A stretch of DNA of 64,000 nt from Cephalotrichum gorgonifer (Eukaryota > Ascomycota > Sordariomycetes > Microascales > Microascaceae). The notes below the pieces were generated by a model. That model was not told the DNA's origin. It made no database searches and was given only the letters and a program-made list of their open reading frames with translations. Positions 9,695-20,657 of this stretch are shown here, piece after piece; the first letter of the stretch is position 1, and every line of letters begins with the position of its first letter. The position numbers and the translations under genes were made by a program. The stretch is from positions 620,001 through 684,000 of the forward strand of contig ONZQ02000015.1 in assembly GCA_900312665.1 (NCBI GenBank). The letters are read 5' to 3'.

Positions 9695-10750
9695 CTAGGG
9701 ATACCTAGGAAGTTCTTGCGTCGAGCTGTGGATGCCGCCACCTAATTTAGGCAACTCTTCTATGAGAATGGGGAATATCCTCCTCTCATCACCAAACAAC
9801 ATTTGAAAAGTCCTGATGGCTGCAGCATCATGGGCAGGATCACCAAATTGCGGGACAATGATCCCTCCGTTGACTAAGGTGTAGTTGACATAACTCCGCA
9901 CAGGACGATCACCGTCCTTGCTCGAATCGAAGAACGTCGGGTCAGGCTCCTCCACCTCGATGATCTCAAACGGACGGCCCTTGGCATCAGTTACGCTACT
10001 CAGAATTTCGAGGGCTTCCTGGTAGGTTACTGTCCAGTCGCTCTCTTTTTCCTCGTTGGCCTTGCTCAGGACGACAACACCGGGGCGGGCGAAACGGGCC
10101 AGGGCGCTGATATGGCGGTCCGTCGAGTCAGTATCTTTCCTGCCGGGAATCCAGATAATCTTCTCGAGGCCAAGGGTGCGCTTGAGTTCATCCTCGATGT
10201 CTTCGCGTGTCTTGCCGGGGTTTCTATTGTCGTTGATGATCGAGCTCTCCGTCACAAGGAGAGTTCCCTCACCATCGGTCTCTAGTGCACCCCCCTCCGC
10301 CACAATAGACGTCTTGATGCACTCAGTGCCCCTGTCGCCCAGGAACGTCTGTGCGAACTTGGTAGCCGTAGGCGTAGAGTCCCTCTCACCCCAACCGTTG
10401 AAGTTGTAGTCGACGCCGACGGGACCGGAGTCCTGCTTAGCAACAAAGGTTGGCGCAATGTCCCTCATCTGAAAACCCAGGTCATTTCCGTCAATACGGT
10501 GCAGCCTGATTGGGAAAGGCGTTTCCACAGTGCTGAAATATTTCTCGGCCTCGTCGACACGAGCGTTGCCGACCACCAGGACGACAGGCTGAAAGTGGGC
10601 AATGGCTTGTGCGAGGAATGAAACCTCCTTGGTGACGGATGCCAGTCGTTCTGGGTCAAGTTTAAGGGATCCCTCCAGGCCCGGCCAACCCATAATGGTA
10701 GCCTCCTGTGGCTGCCATTCACCACGGCGGCTAAGGGAAGTCTCGGCCAT
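9695..10750 (-). CDS. Agmatine deiminase / Porphyromonas-type peptidylarginine deiminase family protein, probable pseudoenzyme
   Basis: Single-exon frame of 351 residues, near the usual length for the family. Conserved landmarks are in order: the N-terminal EWQPQEATIMGWPG, MRDIAPTF (residues 95-102), AEGGALETDGEGTLLVTE (151-168), the region after DSTD at 208-211, and the C-terminal GGGIH loop (337-341). Active members have a catalytic Cys right after GGGIH and a GHxD motif in the centre. Here the Cys position is Ser342 (codon AGC) and the central motif reads D-R-H-I-S at 211-215, so the motif Gly is Arg212 and its Asp is Ser215, while His213 is kept. The frame is otherwise intact, without stops. 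Family members hydrolyse agmatine or arginine-type guanidines; this copy may be inactive or changed in chemistry. The assignment to the family is firm, the loss of activity is inference. Confidence 0.85.
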   Translation of the reverse strand: MAETSLSRRGEWQPQEATIMGWPGLEGSLKLDPERLASVTKEVSFLAQAIAHFQPVVLVVGNARVDEAEKYFSTVETPFPIRLHRIDGNDLGFQMRDIAPTFVAKQDSGPVGVDYNFNGWGERDSTPTATKFAQTFLGDRGTECIKTSIVAEGGALETDGEGTLLVTESSIINDNRNPGKTREDIEDELKRTLGLEKIIWIPGRKDTDSTDRHISALARFARPGVVVLSKANEEKESDWTVTYQEALEILSSVTDAKGRPFEIIEVEEPDPTFFDSSKDGDRPVRSYVNYTLVNGGIIVPQFGDPAHDAAAIRTFQMLFGDERRIFPILIEELPKLGGGIHSSTQELPRYP

Positions 10751-12458
10751 GATTTAACGAGGTGGTGGTGGTCGTATTGATCAAGGATATACAAGAACTG
10801 GCAATGGGGAACAGGGATGAAGGGTGGGGGGTCGGAAACTGTTGGATTGAAGCTGTTCATGACCATATCTAAAAGGGAAGTTGTGAGCAATTTATATTGA
10901 CCGTTGCCGTTTCATTACCCTAGTGAACAAAGTTTCTCCCAACTCTGGGCGTAGGAATAGTCAGGACCACTTGCACGATCGTCTCTCCATTCGTACTCCA
11001 ATATGGGGAAATCCGGGCGCCACTATACCCTCACTTTTGTCCAAGGGAATGCCCTGCTGCCAGGATATGGGGCGGTGTGATGTAAGCTCATAGTTAAATG
11101 GACGTGAGAGGTTAAGAATGAAGAAGAAAGTGCAAAGAAGATGGAAACCCGGAGCCACACCACACGCTGATCAGGCCTTTTAAAGATGATAGTCAGCCAG
11201 CCACAAGTCCATGGGGACTTTCGTAATGTGTGATAGTATTAAAGGAGTTACAGCCACAGAATGGCAATTACGACCCGTGACAAACGCCAGGTTTACGGTG
11301 TTTCAAAACGATTGTAGTGCGGAGTCATCGAGAGCCATAATCACTCCGGCGACCCCTAGGGCTACATTGCCCGAGAAGCAGCATCTGGCACTGTTTGCAT
11401 GCTTCTACGCTCCGAGGAGTAGGTGATGTGGTTCGCACCTGCCAGATGCCCAAGAATTCCAGATATAGTGGGTATGATTGAGCATTTGGAGATCTGGTAT
11501 GCCTCCTATAAAATACCAGTACTGCACTGGCCCATCAACGGGTAGGGTAGCCGCCTCTGCGATGGCCCGCTGTGAGGAACCCGTGTTAGTCCAGCCTACG
11601 GCAACATCTTGTTTCTAGAGTCTCGCCGCTTGTGATAACATCAGGCCCGAAAGACATAGTAGCCTACATATATCACCATAACCCTAGCCCACTTCCTCCT
11701 ACCTACGGAAATACAGGTGGCGTTCATACATGCCTTGCTGTGATCCCCCTACATATATCACGATAACCCAACCCCGGGTGGCGTGCGGGTGGCGTTCGGG
11801 TGGCGTTCATAGCGGCCTTGTTGTGATACCCTATTAGATACTTTTCGCTCGCTGATCACAGCGGCCTTGCTTTTCTTCAGCAGGCTCGCAATCCTCGCAT
11901 CTTGGGAAATTAGATATCAATCTTCAGTCTTCAGCTCTATCTATAAGCCTCTGGGGCTCAAGGCTTCGGGGTCTCGTGGTCCTCCAAGTCTCTCAGTAGC
12001 TGGCTACACTTGTAGTGGTTTCTATGCCTGACACGCGGCGCAGGCGCCGTAGTCGCTTCATGTGCTTAGAACACCCACGTCTCTGTTTGGCCCTTTGTCT
12101 ATACTTTGGGGTGCTGTTTGCCTCAGTCTGTCCCTGTCCGGGGCTGTGTAGGGTACTGGACTCAACCATGCGATATATATATCTAAGTAACCCGTAATGT
12201 CTGGTTATTGCGCTTAAGTCATGGTTGGAAATGTTGAAAATCCGCAAAAAAAACCAATGGTTGCTGAATAAAACACTCTTCATGGTTACTAGCTACTCAT
12301 TTAAGCATAAGGCAATTTCCTCGCTCAATGAACCGGCATATTGAGGGCCCCAACGCACCCGCCAAGGAGGCTCGTTCCCCAACAAATTCCAATCACTCAT
12401 GGAGACTACTGCGAAGCGTAGTCCCCCTGGAAATAGGTGATGTTGACAGGAACACGGT
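10751..12458. other. Intergenic, with local tandem repeats
   Basis: No gene is recognised. The stretch holds a degenerate 85-bp tandem duplication and an 11-bp triplet repeat at 11663-11832 (listed separately). Short frames lack motifs. Confidence 0.4.
11663..11832. repeat. Degenerate 85-bp tandem duplication with an internal 11-bp triplet
   Basis: Two adjacent units start at 11663 and 11748. Each begins with CCTACATATATCAC.ATAACCC and ends with TGGCGTTCATA..GCCTTG.TGTGAT. The second unit also contains three head-to-tail copies of CGGGTGGCGTT/G (11775-11807). A partial further echo (CAGCGGCCTTGCTTTT) follows at about 11858. Function unknown. Confidence 0.6.
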
Positions 12459-15332
12459 CTACTCCTCTGGCATAGGGCAAAGATCCGGGTACCCGTCAGC
12501 GTTGTTCCCCCACCAGGTCGGGAAGGGAACAGAGGGCCCGCCGGCCCCGAAGACGGCGAACGACAAGATGAAGAGAGCGAAGAGGCTGGCTCCGTCGAAG
12601 GCGGCGGTTACCAGGTACGAGTAGTCCTTGAAAATCCGCGGCTTGTAGTTGCGGAGGTAGTACTGGACGTAGAAGCCAGCGAGGATCTGGCTGAACAGGA
12701 CACAGGTCTGAGATTGGTTGTACGGGATGTATCCGGCGTACTGGAGGAACTGTGGGAAGTTGATCTCCGCGGTATCGAACTTCCGGATCTTGGGAACGAA
12801 CTGGAGAAGAGCGGGGTCAGAGGGTGGTATATTCGAATACAGCAAATCTAGAGCCCCGGATTTGGAGAGTCTGGAGGTTCACTCACGTAGTTGAAGAGCC
12901 GGTGGGCAGCTACAATGCCGGCGCCGATGAGAAGACCTAGGGGTACCATCTCGAACTTGCGACCGGTCCTGTAGAGGTACGAGGCCAGCGCCCAGGACGT
13001 CGCGTTGGTATTGAACGACTGGATGGTCGCGCCGCTCCATGCCGAGTTACCATTGCCGTCGGTAAGTAGCGCTCGGTTACCTGTGACAATGGAGATCATG
13101 ACGGCGTAGTTGACGAAGCCGCCCAAGATGGTGCCATAGATTTGAGTGAGGAACATGACACGGGGCGGGATCTTGACTGTGTCGATGGGTCAGCGTTCCA
13201 GGTCCGGAGTCCATAGCATTGGGGGTGAGAAGGTGGTTGGGGGTGGTGAAGAAAAAAGAGGAAGGGGAAAGAGGGGGGCGCAGCATACGGTATTCACCCA
13301 TCTTCAGGTCGTTGGACAGAGTGACTGCGCAGTTGATGACATTATGCGACCAGGCGGCGAAATACATGTTTCCAATTGGGCGTTCAGGGAGAATGAGGCC
13401 GGCCATGAGCTTCGACAAGTTGTTCGTGGCAATACCATTGCCAAATCTAGCATAGAGAACGGTGCTCTTCAGACTCGTTAGCAAGGCCACCCTATGTCGA
13501 AGTATATGTATACTGGCGAAATACTCACCAGAGGTGCGACGACTGATCCCAATATCAATGCGACGACGTACGCCCAGGCGGGAAGGGTAATATTCTCCCT
13601 GATCACGACGACGAGGCCGAGGACGAAGCTGATGACAAGCACGGCGACGTACCAGTACCACGGCGTGTCCTTGTAGTGCTTGGCCATGTGGGTGTGGTGT
13701 CGGTCGTCATATACACCTGTCTTGGCCATCTTGAACGCCGCCACGACGTCCTTACCCCAGAAGAGGAAGCAGTGGGCAACCAGGGCGCCGATCTAGATAA
13801 TCACATTCAGGGTTGTGGCCAAGACGCAAGGGGCCCTCAAGGTTGTAGAGTGTGGCTGATGACTTACGGCAGCATTAGCCATGAACATGGCGAACGCGAA
13901 TGACCCGGTGAGCGTGGGGATGCCGTAGGTGGCCAATGTCTCCTTGTTGAGAACGCCACCGGTGAAAACTTTCGCGATAGGGTATTTGCTGCCGTCCTCT
14001 GCTCGGAGTTGGGTTGACATGAAGGGCTGCGACTTTGCGTCCCAGGTATTGGAGTAGTAGATGCCTACCATAGCGAGGAAGCAAGTAAAGAAACCCAGAG
14101 CGGCATGGGCTTGCAACTTGAGCGGGAGAGACGTCTGGAAGGAGGTAATCTGTAACGGGGGTTGGTTCAGTCAACCTTGCTCGGTCTGTACAAGGACGGA
14201 ATGCACGGTCACTGTCTTACATATTGCCAGTCCAGAGATATAGTGAAGAGCCCCAGGCCCTCGTTGTTCAAGGACCCGCCAAAGACATTGGTCAGCGTGG
14301 CCGCCTTGGCGCCCGTTGCGTGCATTGCGGCCAGGCAGGGTATCGAGACGGAGTTCAGCCAAGGCCAAATGTAGGCGGGGAGGAACTCGTAGAAGAACAT
14401 TCCCCCGAAGGCATACCAGAAGAACCGGAGGGGCTTGGAGCTCTTCACGTCCTGCCAGTGGAGGCCCTGGAGGGTCTTGACGGTGGGAAGAGTACTCCAG
14501 TACACCGACTCAACCTGCCAGACGGCGATGGGACGCATAATGCCGCAAAGACCATACCCGAACAGCCCGATCGATATGACGCTCAGGACGATAGTGGTTG
14601 CGCTCAGGGGGAGGTCGTAAAAGAGGTCCTGGGCCGTGAAGACGGTGATGGTGATGGAAGATTGCGAGGCGGATGTGGCTGTGATGGCGCAAACCGCATG
14701 CTCCTTCAAGTTCCAAGGTCCATGGTTGAAGAACGACACGGCCCGGATCCACTTAGGGGGCTTTCCCTGGCCACCTTGGGCTCTCCACTTGGCCTCGAAG
14801 TGATCGCCGCGGGGGAGGAATCTGGCCCAAGCATTACCGAGGAAGTACGCAATGAGGACGATGAAGGTACCGCCGATGGTGACCTGAGTGGGTTTGAACT
14901 AGACGGACGGATGGTCAGCACATGGTGAACAATGAGGGCTACATCCAGCTTGCGAGGGCAGGCCGTTGGTTAGTTACCCGTGGAAGTCCCCCCTCGTCAA
15001 CGTACCTGGTATATCTGGGTCATGACGGCCTGGAAGCAAGAAAGGATGCTGGCCAGGAAGAGACTCCGGAAGGTTAGGGCGGTCTCGTGATCGTCCCGCA
15101 TGGGCAGCAAGTGGAGGGCGGCATCGGCACCGGTGATGATGATGGCGTCCTCGTTGTCGGTGTCATAAAGGCCATTGCTGTCAGAGTGGATCTCGGCGTT
15201 CAGCTTGCTATTCTTCTCGTCGTCGGTCGTGCTGTTGATCTTGTTGACGGTCTCGTTGCTGGTGGAGTCGGGCTTGCCCTCGACAACCGGGGGAGCCCCG
15301 ACGGTGATCTTCTCTGAAATTGAGGACGCCAT
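12459..15332 (-). CDS. OPT-family oligopeptide transporter, seven exons
   Basis: Minus-strand exons in order of transcription: 15006-15332, 14221-14898, 13868-14149, 13529-13792, 13289-13466, 12887-13176 and 12459-12800, giving 786 residues, the normal size for the family. All six introns (62-112 nt) have GT...AG ends and the frame is kept throughout. An N-terminal polar tail of about 75 residues is followed by many hydrophobic segments. Diagnostic blocks are NHGPWNLKEHAVCAITATS (exon 2), PERPIGNMYFAAWSHNVIN and LKMGEYLKIPPRVMFLTQIYG (exons 5-6, the last codons restored across an intron), and the C-terminal PTWWGNNADGYPD. OPT carriers are proton-coupled importers of small peptides, glutathione or siderophore-like compounds; the substrate here is unknown. 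Other OPT subgroups cannot be separated by eye. Confidence 0.93.
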
Positions 15333-17640
15333 ATTGTCGTCCGATCAATGGTCACTGGGGGCACTGGTTGGCGGAGAGAGAGGGGGAGAGACAGAGCTAC
15401 GCAAGGGGATGATAGTTCTACCGATATATACTTTTTTAAGCAGTCCCGTGCCGTCTCCGCGGCTAAGGGTCTTGAGCTCTCGGTATGCTCGGTATGCAGT
15501 GTCGCATGAGACAATTCCACGGCCCGTCCCTGGAGGATGGTATAGTGCGGTACTACCTTCTTCCTCAGTTAAATGCCCTCTCTCGACGTCCAATCTACGA
15601 AGATACGCATGTAAAGCATGGCGACGGAATCCTGATGACGCGACCAGTCGCCTGAATTCATGTTATCGCACGTCTTCCTTTACCAATCGCAGACCGCTGC
15701 TTAAGTAGCACCGGGGCCGGAGAGCGCTACGTCCGTGGCATGTGGAGATGTGTTAGAGGGCCTTTGTTAGTGTAGCTACTCGGGAGGATGTGGACCTTCC
15801 TAATATGGCTTGGCATTATCGGGTCTTTTGCTCCGAGAGCCGCGCAACATGCGTCTTTAGGAGGGACTTAAAACCCGGGAGGGAGGTATGGGCCACGACT
15901 GGGTTTGCATGCCCGGGATGGAGTAGCACGAGCGGACATAAATTCCTAATTAAATCAAGGTTATGAACGAACATCCGCTGGCAGGTGTGAAGGGACTTTT
16001 GCTGTGGCCCGCGCTCCTGCCTCAAGTACGACGGGATGATCAAAAGGTCCTCCGAATCTGGTCTCAATAGACTGTTATCTGCTCGTAAATCGAGCCGCTA
16101 ATACCGCGTGGTTGGGTAGAGATTTTGCGGAGAGAGAGACAGGGTACGCTACCTTGTATCAATGAGAGTTCAATTTGATATTATTTCAATTCTTTCCCGC
16201 ATGGAAATAAGCCAGCCACCAAAAGGGAGAACCATCGATTCGAACCACTTTGTGTATATGGCCGTCTTACCCAATAAGAAGACCCAACTTAGCCCTTGAG
16301 CTACTCAAATTATACCCGGCAATTAAATACTGTGTGGGGCCTTTCGCTGGATAGGTTGTGTTCATCCATGGTACTACAAGCATATGTTGAATGGGTCCAA
16401 ACGGGGCAGTTCGCCCGCGGCCATCTCTACATAGATCTTGAAACAGTGCGCGATGTCCACGTCATATACAGGCCGAGATAGTCGTTTTCCCCACTCCCTT
16501 CACGGGGCTCCTTCCCAGGCACTACACAGATGCGCGGGGGACAATTTCTTGCTCGCATTAACGTCTTGATATTCCCGAGCGGGTACATCGCAGATGCGAG
16601 AGTCGAGATAACACCACAACTTGTATCACATGTATGGAAATCACGAGGTCTCCCTCGCATCCTGAAGGAACTTATGGCTCTCGACACATTAGGGTAGGCG
16701 GGTGGGAGAAATGATAAGGACGTCGAACTTACAGTGGCTTCTACCCTCCTCCTGCAGCAGGGTAAGATTTTAAATTTTTTTTACTTTTTGAGATCATTCG
16801 CAAAGAGACTTGCCCCAGATTACTGCACATTACGCCTAATCATGAAACTGCTGGGCCTTTTGCAAAGGGTGGGGTACATCCATACGATCCTAGTGTTACC
16901 CTATCTTTGGTACAAGTGCGAACACGCCAATAGCCAATTCCACTTTGGGAGCAAGACCCCCACGGCGCTTTCCAAGCTCCGCCGAAAGGGATTGCCGTTC
17001 TTCCGGCCTTGGCGCCCGCACATGCCGGGCTAAATATAATCCTTGCCCCCGTTTACCGGACCAACTGGTGGCGGCTCTCGCAGCCATCGACTTGCCCGCA
17101 GTCGCGCCGCCACTTCGCTCCATGGGACACCAATGGAAGCCGTTATTTTGCGGTACGCGCGTGTGGTCGTTCTGTCACTTATGGAATACCTTGGCAGTAC
17201 GGTCTTTGTCAATTAGGATGGCCGCATGATGGCCATCCTAGGTGAGGGGAGATGTCAACTTGACTAACCTCGGATCTTTAGGGAGGTCCAGGCACATCAC
17301 CAAGACCAGGTTCGTCGCATATCAGAAGCCCGCCCAGATGCTCTCTCTACGCTGGTGACATCCCCTTGCTATGTATTACTGTGGGCGGCTCCCAAGGCAG
17401 CCATGTCCAGTATCTATTCCTACTTGGAGATCAGATTGTGGGCACACACTTCTATGTACACTTCAAATCATTTTCTACTCCGTCGATCTCCTTCAACTGG
17501 CAACCCCGCTAACCTAAGTGACCCCATCCCCCCCCCCCCCCGGTTCCTTCTGATGCTCATGCAGGCAGTTCCCCTGAATATCGTCGATTCTTATTAGCCA
17601 GCCAAAGTAAAAGTGCTAATTAGCATTGGGCCACTCAAAT
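15333..17640. other. Long gene-poor stretch
   Basis: No gene is recognised on either strand. Contents are short motif-free frames, a perfect 10-bp hairpin at 17214-17240 (listed separately), a tRNA-like relic near 16220-16310 (rejected) and a run of 14 C at 17528-17541. Confidence 0.4.
17214..17240. repeat. Perfect 10-bp inverted repeat (hairpin)
   Basis: TAGGATGGCC and its exact complement flank the 7-base loop GCATGAT. No gene end is recognised here, and the hairpin is not followed by a T-run on either strand, so no role is assigned. Confidence 0.6.
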
Positions 17641-17671
17641 CCTTTTTTCCAACTTGAGATATCCTCCATTG

Positions 17672-17790
17672 GGTTGCCAGTGCTCCAGTAGATCGAATAC
17701 ACCTGTGTCTCATCAAGGATAGTGTTGCCGTGGACCACAGGCGCGCTACATGTGTCTTCGCTTCAGTGCTCCCATCAGATCCAATCGCGG
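17672..17790 (-). pseudogene. Decayed fragment, paralogous to the sequence 629 bp downstream
   Basis: This segment aligns without gaps to about 18301-18419 at a constant offset of 629 bases. On the minus strand it reads HGNTILDETQVYSIYWSTG, against KTAMTDETPVYSIYTGTAH in the other copy, so the shared ancestor was coding. The frame in this copy ends at a stop soon after (near 17620). The family is not recognised. Confidence 0.4.
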
Positions 17791-17861
17791 GATAGGTAGT
17801 TTCGGTTGACGGGGATTGTAAAAGTCGAGCGGATGGTTCGGCTTGGTAAATGGGGCATTAG

Positions 17862-18367
17862 TTATTTCTTTCTACGAGCGTCAAAATCATACCCGAATTC
17901 ATTGAGTATCGGTACTACTGTGCGATGAATACGAGTAATGAGATACCGCCTACAGCCATATTCAGGATTCTGTCGGAATTTCCGTCGGGATTTCGAGAAG
18001 CTCCTGCCCCCATGAGACCTACGAAGTACATTGCTGTTTGAGGGGAGAGTATGGAGTAACCCCCTGTAATGTACTTGTTTACCATATAGATGGCAAGGGA
18101 AGGAGCGACCCACCTCGTGTTGGTGGATTCCACTTCCATCTGTAGTAATGCTGCCCATTGCCAGAAAGAGCAGTCCCACAGGAAAAGAGATGTATCACGC
18201 CACATTGCGGTATATTGCGCCACGTTTCTTTTGCCGTCCCGGTTAACTTCCACCTGTGCCGCTTCCCGAAACCTTTTCTCCAACTTTAGTATCCCCCTTT
18301 TGTGGGCAGTACCGGTGTAAATCGAATAGACCGGTGTCTCGTCGGTCATAGCAGTTTTGTATGCCAC
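17862..18367 (-). CDS. Unrecognised 150-residue ORF, possibly a gene relic
   Basis: An open frame of 150 residues with no family I can name. Its first 20 residues (MAYKTAMTDETPVYSIYTGT) are shared with the decayed fragment at 17672-17790, and the shared coding sequence continues upstream of the ATG, so the true gene start was probably elsewhere. A Lys/Arg-rich helix (residues 23-47) and a hydrophobic C-terminal segment (MAVGGISLLVFIAQ) are visible. It lies in a gene-poor area with duplicated pieces. It may be a remnant rather than an expressed gene. Confidence 0.3.
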
Positions 18368-19029
18368 TGACGCGGTCTATGTATCTTCTCTTCAGTGCTC
18401 TTATATGATCCTATTGCAAGAAGGTTTCTGTGGCCGGGGGCTCTAGTAAGTACTTGTATGTATAACTCGGGCAGACGGCTGGTCGAGGACATAGCAACTG
18501 CCCGTTAGGCCTTGAACAGAGAAACATCAGATGAATAATTTCTTAGCGAAACTATGCTTTTATCGCCCGAGTTTCTTGTTCATTTAACGCCAACTTTAGT
18601 GAACTGGCGATCGTGGGCGGCTTGGTCGTGTAAAGTGTCTTCACGCGTCTCGACACGCCATCTTGTGTATCATGTAGATGTCACGAGCTCACGGCGGGTT
18701 CATACATGAGCTTGGAAGGCATGACCCAGCTGGTTTTCCCCGAAACAGGTCATCTACACCCATCAACCTTGGGTATATGTAGTCCTCGAATCATATCGAC
18801 ACCTGGCGCAAGGCATCCCGACAGGACGAGACGCGTAACATCGCGAACGACGATTCTGATTTTACGCATCGTGAGTCAGATTCCGCCATTCAGTGACAGC
18901 CATCTTCGTGCGCCATCCCACTTTCTCGAATCCTCGTTTTCATACCATTCAATACAACGGCGCATCTGTTCCCGCGACTTCCAACTTCCTAGTAAAACAT
19001 CCATCCGTCAACGGCATCAATCCGACAAA
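18368..19029. other. Intergenic upstream of the HNH-type gene
   Basis: The frame of the HNH-type gene stays open upstream to 18706, but that extension has no domain-like sequence, so it is treated as 5' leader. Nothing else is seen. Confidence 0.4.
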
Positions 19030-20345
19030 ATGGCTTTCCCCGCATCTGTCTCGCCCCATCCGAGCCCCTCAGCCTTGTCCGACTACGTGATGTCATCGGC
19101 CCCATACTCGGTCACCGAATACGCGGACCTACAGGAAACCGCGCTTACCCTTCTGCACCAATACCCCCCCACGTCGGAAGAGGATGCCACCCAGAGGGTT
19201 CTTCAGGCTGCGCTAGAGCACCTCCCCGTTGATGGGCGGACAACGATGATGATGGAGATTTCCCTCCTGGGAGAGAATTGGGCCCAGATAAGACAGTTGA
19301 GCCAGTTCTTTACAGATGCCGTATTGAAGCCTAGTATAGCTATCCCTAGTTCCCCAACTAAATCTTCCCAAGGCAAAATCAGCATCGCTAATTCTGGATC
19401 TTACCCAAAAGTGCGACTTCAACGGTCGCCTCCTAGTATACCACCATCCCCGTCCTCAGATGCCGCACCCGGGATTAGCACCTTGATGTCCCTGTTAGAA
19501 ACGTCCACGAGAGCCCGACAGTCGACATTGAAGGCGGCATGTTTGCGAAGGGATGGATACCGGTGCGCTTTGTCAAATCGAATCGAGTCAGAAGCAGTGC
19601 TTGAGGGCCATGTCCTCCAGGGAGATCGGCAAGTTTGCTCCACCAAATGCGCCCACATCCTCCCATTTGGCCTTAGGAAGATCGACGAGGGTGACTCGCT
19701 CGATGTACGCCCCGTTGAGTCCCGCCACTACCCGTGTATTTCAGAACTACCTGAAAAAGTCAGCCACAATCAAAATACTAACTATCGAATTTTGCTCGCC
19801 CGGTTCAGATGGAGAGGGAAGCCACCATTTGGTGGGCCCTATTCCGGTACTTTCCAAGCCTTCACGGCATCATTGCCGCGGAAACAATCAACCAGGTCGA
19901 AAATACGATAACTTTGGAGACCGACATGCATAACCACTTCGACGCCTTCCGGATCACACTAGAACCATCGGTGCGTTCAAGGATACTTTCCCCAAACAGC
20001 TCTTCCCCGAACCAAGAACGGACCGCTGCTGACCCTGGAGTTGGTGTTTGAAAATAGCACGCATGCCCAAACGTGTACAATATCCACAACTTCACCAGCA
20101 TCTCCGGTCTCGTCCCGGAAACGGCTACCATGCGATCCCAGGACCCCAAGGTGCCCCTCCCCCGGCCCGAGTTCTTCCAGGTCCACTTTACAGTCGCATC
20201 TATTCTTGACGTGACTGGTCTCGGGGCACGAATGAACGCCTTCCTTGACCCTGAGTTTTGGGAGGAGGCGCATGGGCACGCGAAGGCGGATGGCTCTACG
20301 GACTTGGCGACGCTTGTAGAGAGGAAGATGCTCATTGGGATATAA
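19030..20345 (+). CDS. Fungal HNH-nuclease-domain protein, three exons
   Basis: Exons 19030-19704, 19809-19970 and 20058-20345 give 374 residues. I start at the ATG at 19030 (context gacaaaATGgc), which gives a plausible soluble N terminus, rather than the far upstream ATG at 18706. Residues about 160-225 hold a fungal HNH_2-type core: ACLRRDGYRCALSN (170-183) and CSTKCAHILPFGL (203-215, with His209). After intron 1 the family pattern continues (IWWALFRYFPSL, ETINQVENTITLETDMHNHF), and after intron 2 it ends with LPRPEFFQVHFTVASIL and ADGSTDLATLVERKMLIGI. Without introns the frame would be interrupted; the two introns (104 and 87 nt, ttcag and aatag acceptors) restore it, so I judge the gene intact. 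These proteins are abundant in Pezizomycotina; nuclease activity and cellular role are unproven. Confidence 0.8.
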
Positions 20346-20657
20346 TAGGCCTACAGCCAACCGAGCGTGCTGATCTAGAGCCTATTTCCGAGATTCGGCA
20401 TCGTTCCACAACGCTGTATGGCCGTCCCAGATCTCCAGCTGCCGAATCGCACACCAAAAGCGACATTGAGGATACCAGACCGTGCATCCAAGCGGACAGT
20501 CTTTTTTTCTCCCTCTCTCTTGGGCTGCCGCCCTGTCCGCCCCAGGCGGCTGACGCCTCACAACTAAAGTAGGCGGTCTGAGTAAGGAGCAGAAAATGAT
20601 GGGGCACCTTGGTATCTTTAGAGGACATAACGGCTGGTTGAGAGTTAGCTTCCGCCT
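20346..20657. other. Short intergenic between convergent genes
   Basis: 3' flanks of the HNH-type gene and of the Dal5-like permease. Nothing else is seen. Confidence 0.4.

Noticed and set aside
16220..16310. Minus-strand tRNA-like string (TAGCTCA, anticodon stem GTCTT/AAGAC, TTCGAAT)
   Set aside because: The anticodon stem pairs, but the acceptor stem does not and the T and D stems have mismatches. At most it is a relic; I do not call a tRNA.
19700..20072. Apparent frameshifts or stop inside the HNH-type gene
   Set aside because: Two introns (19705-19808 and 19971-20057) with proper GT...AG ends restore a continuous family-like protein, so no mutation is needed.
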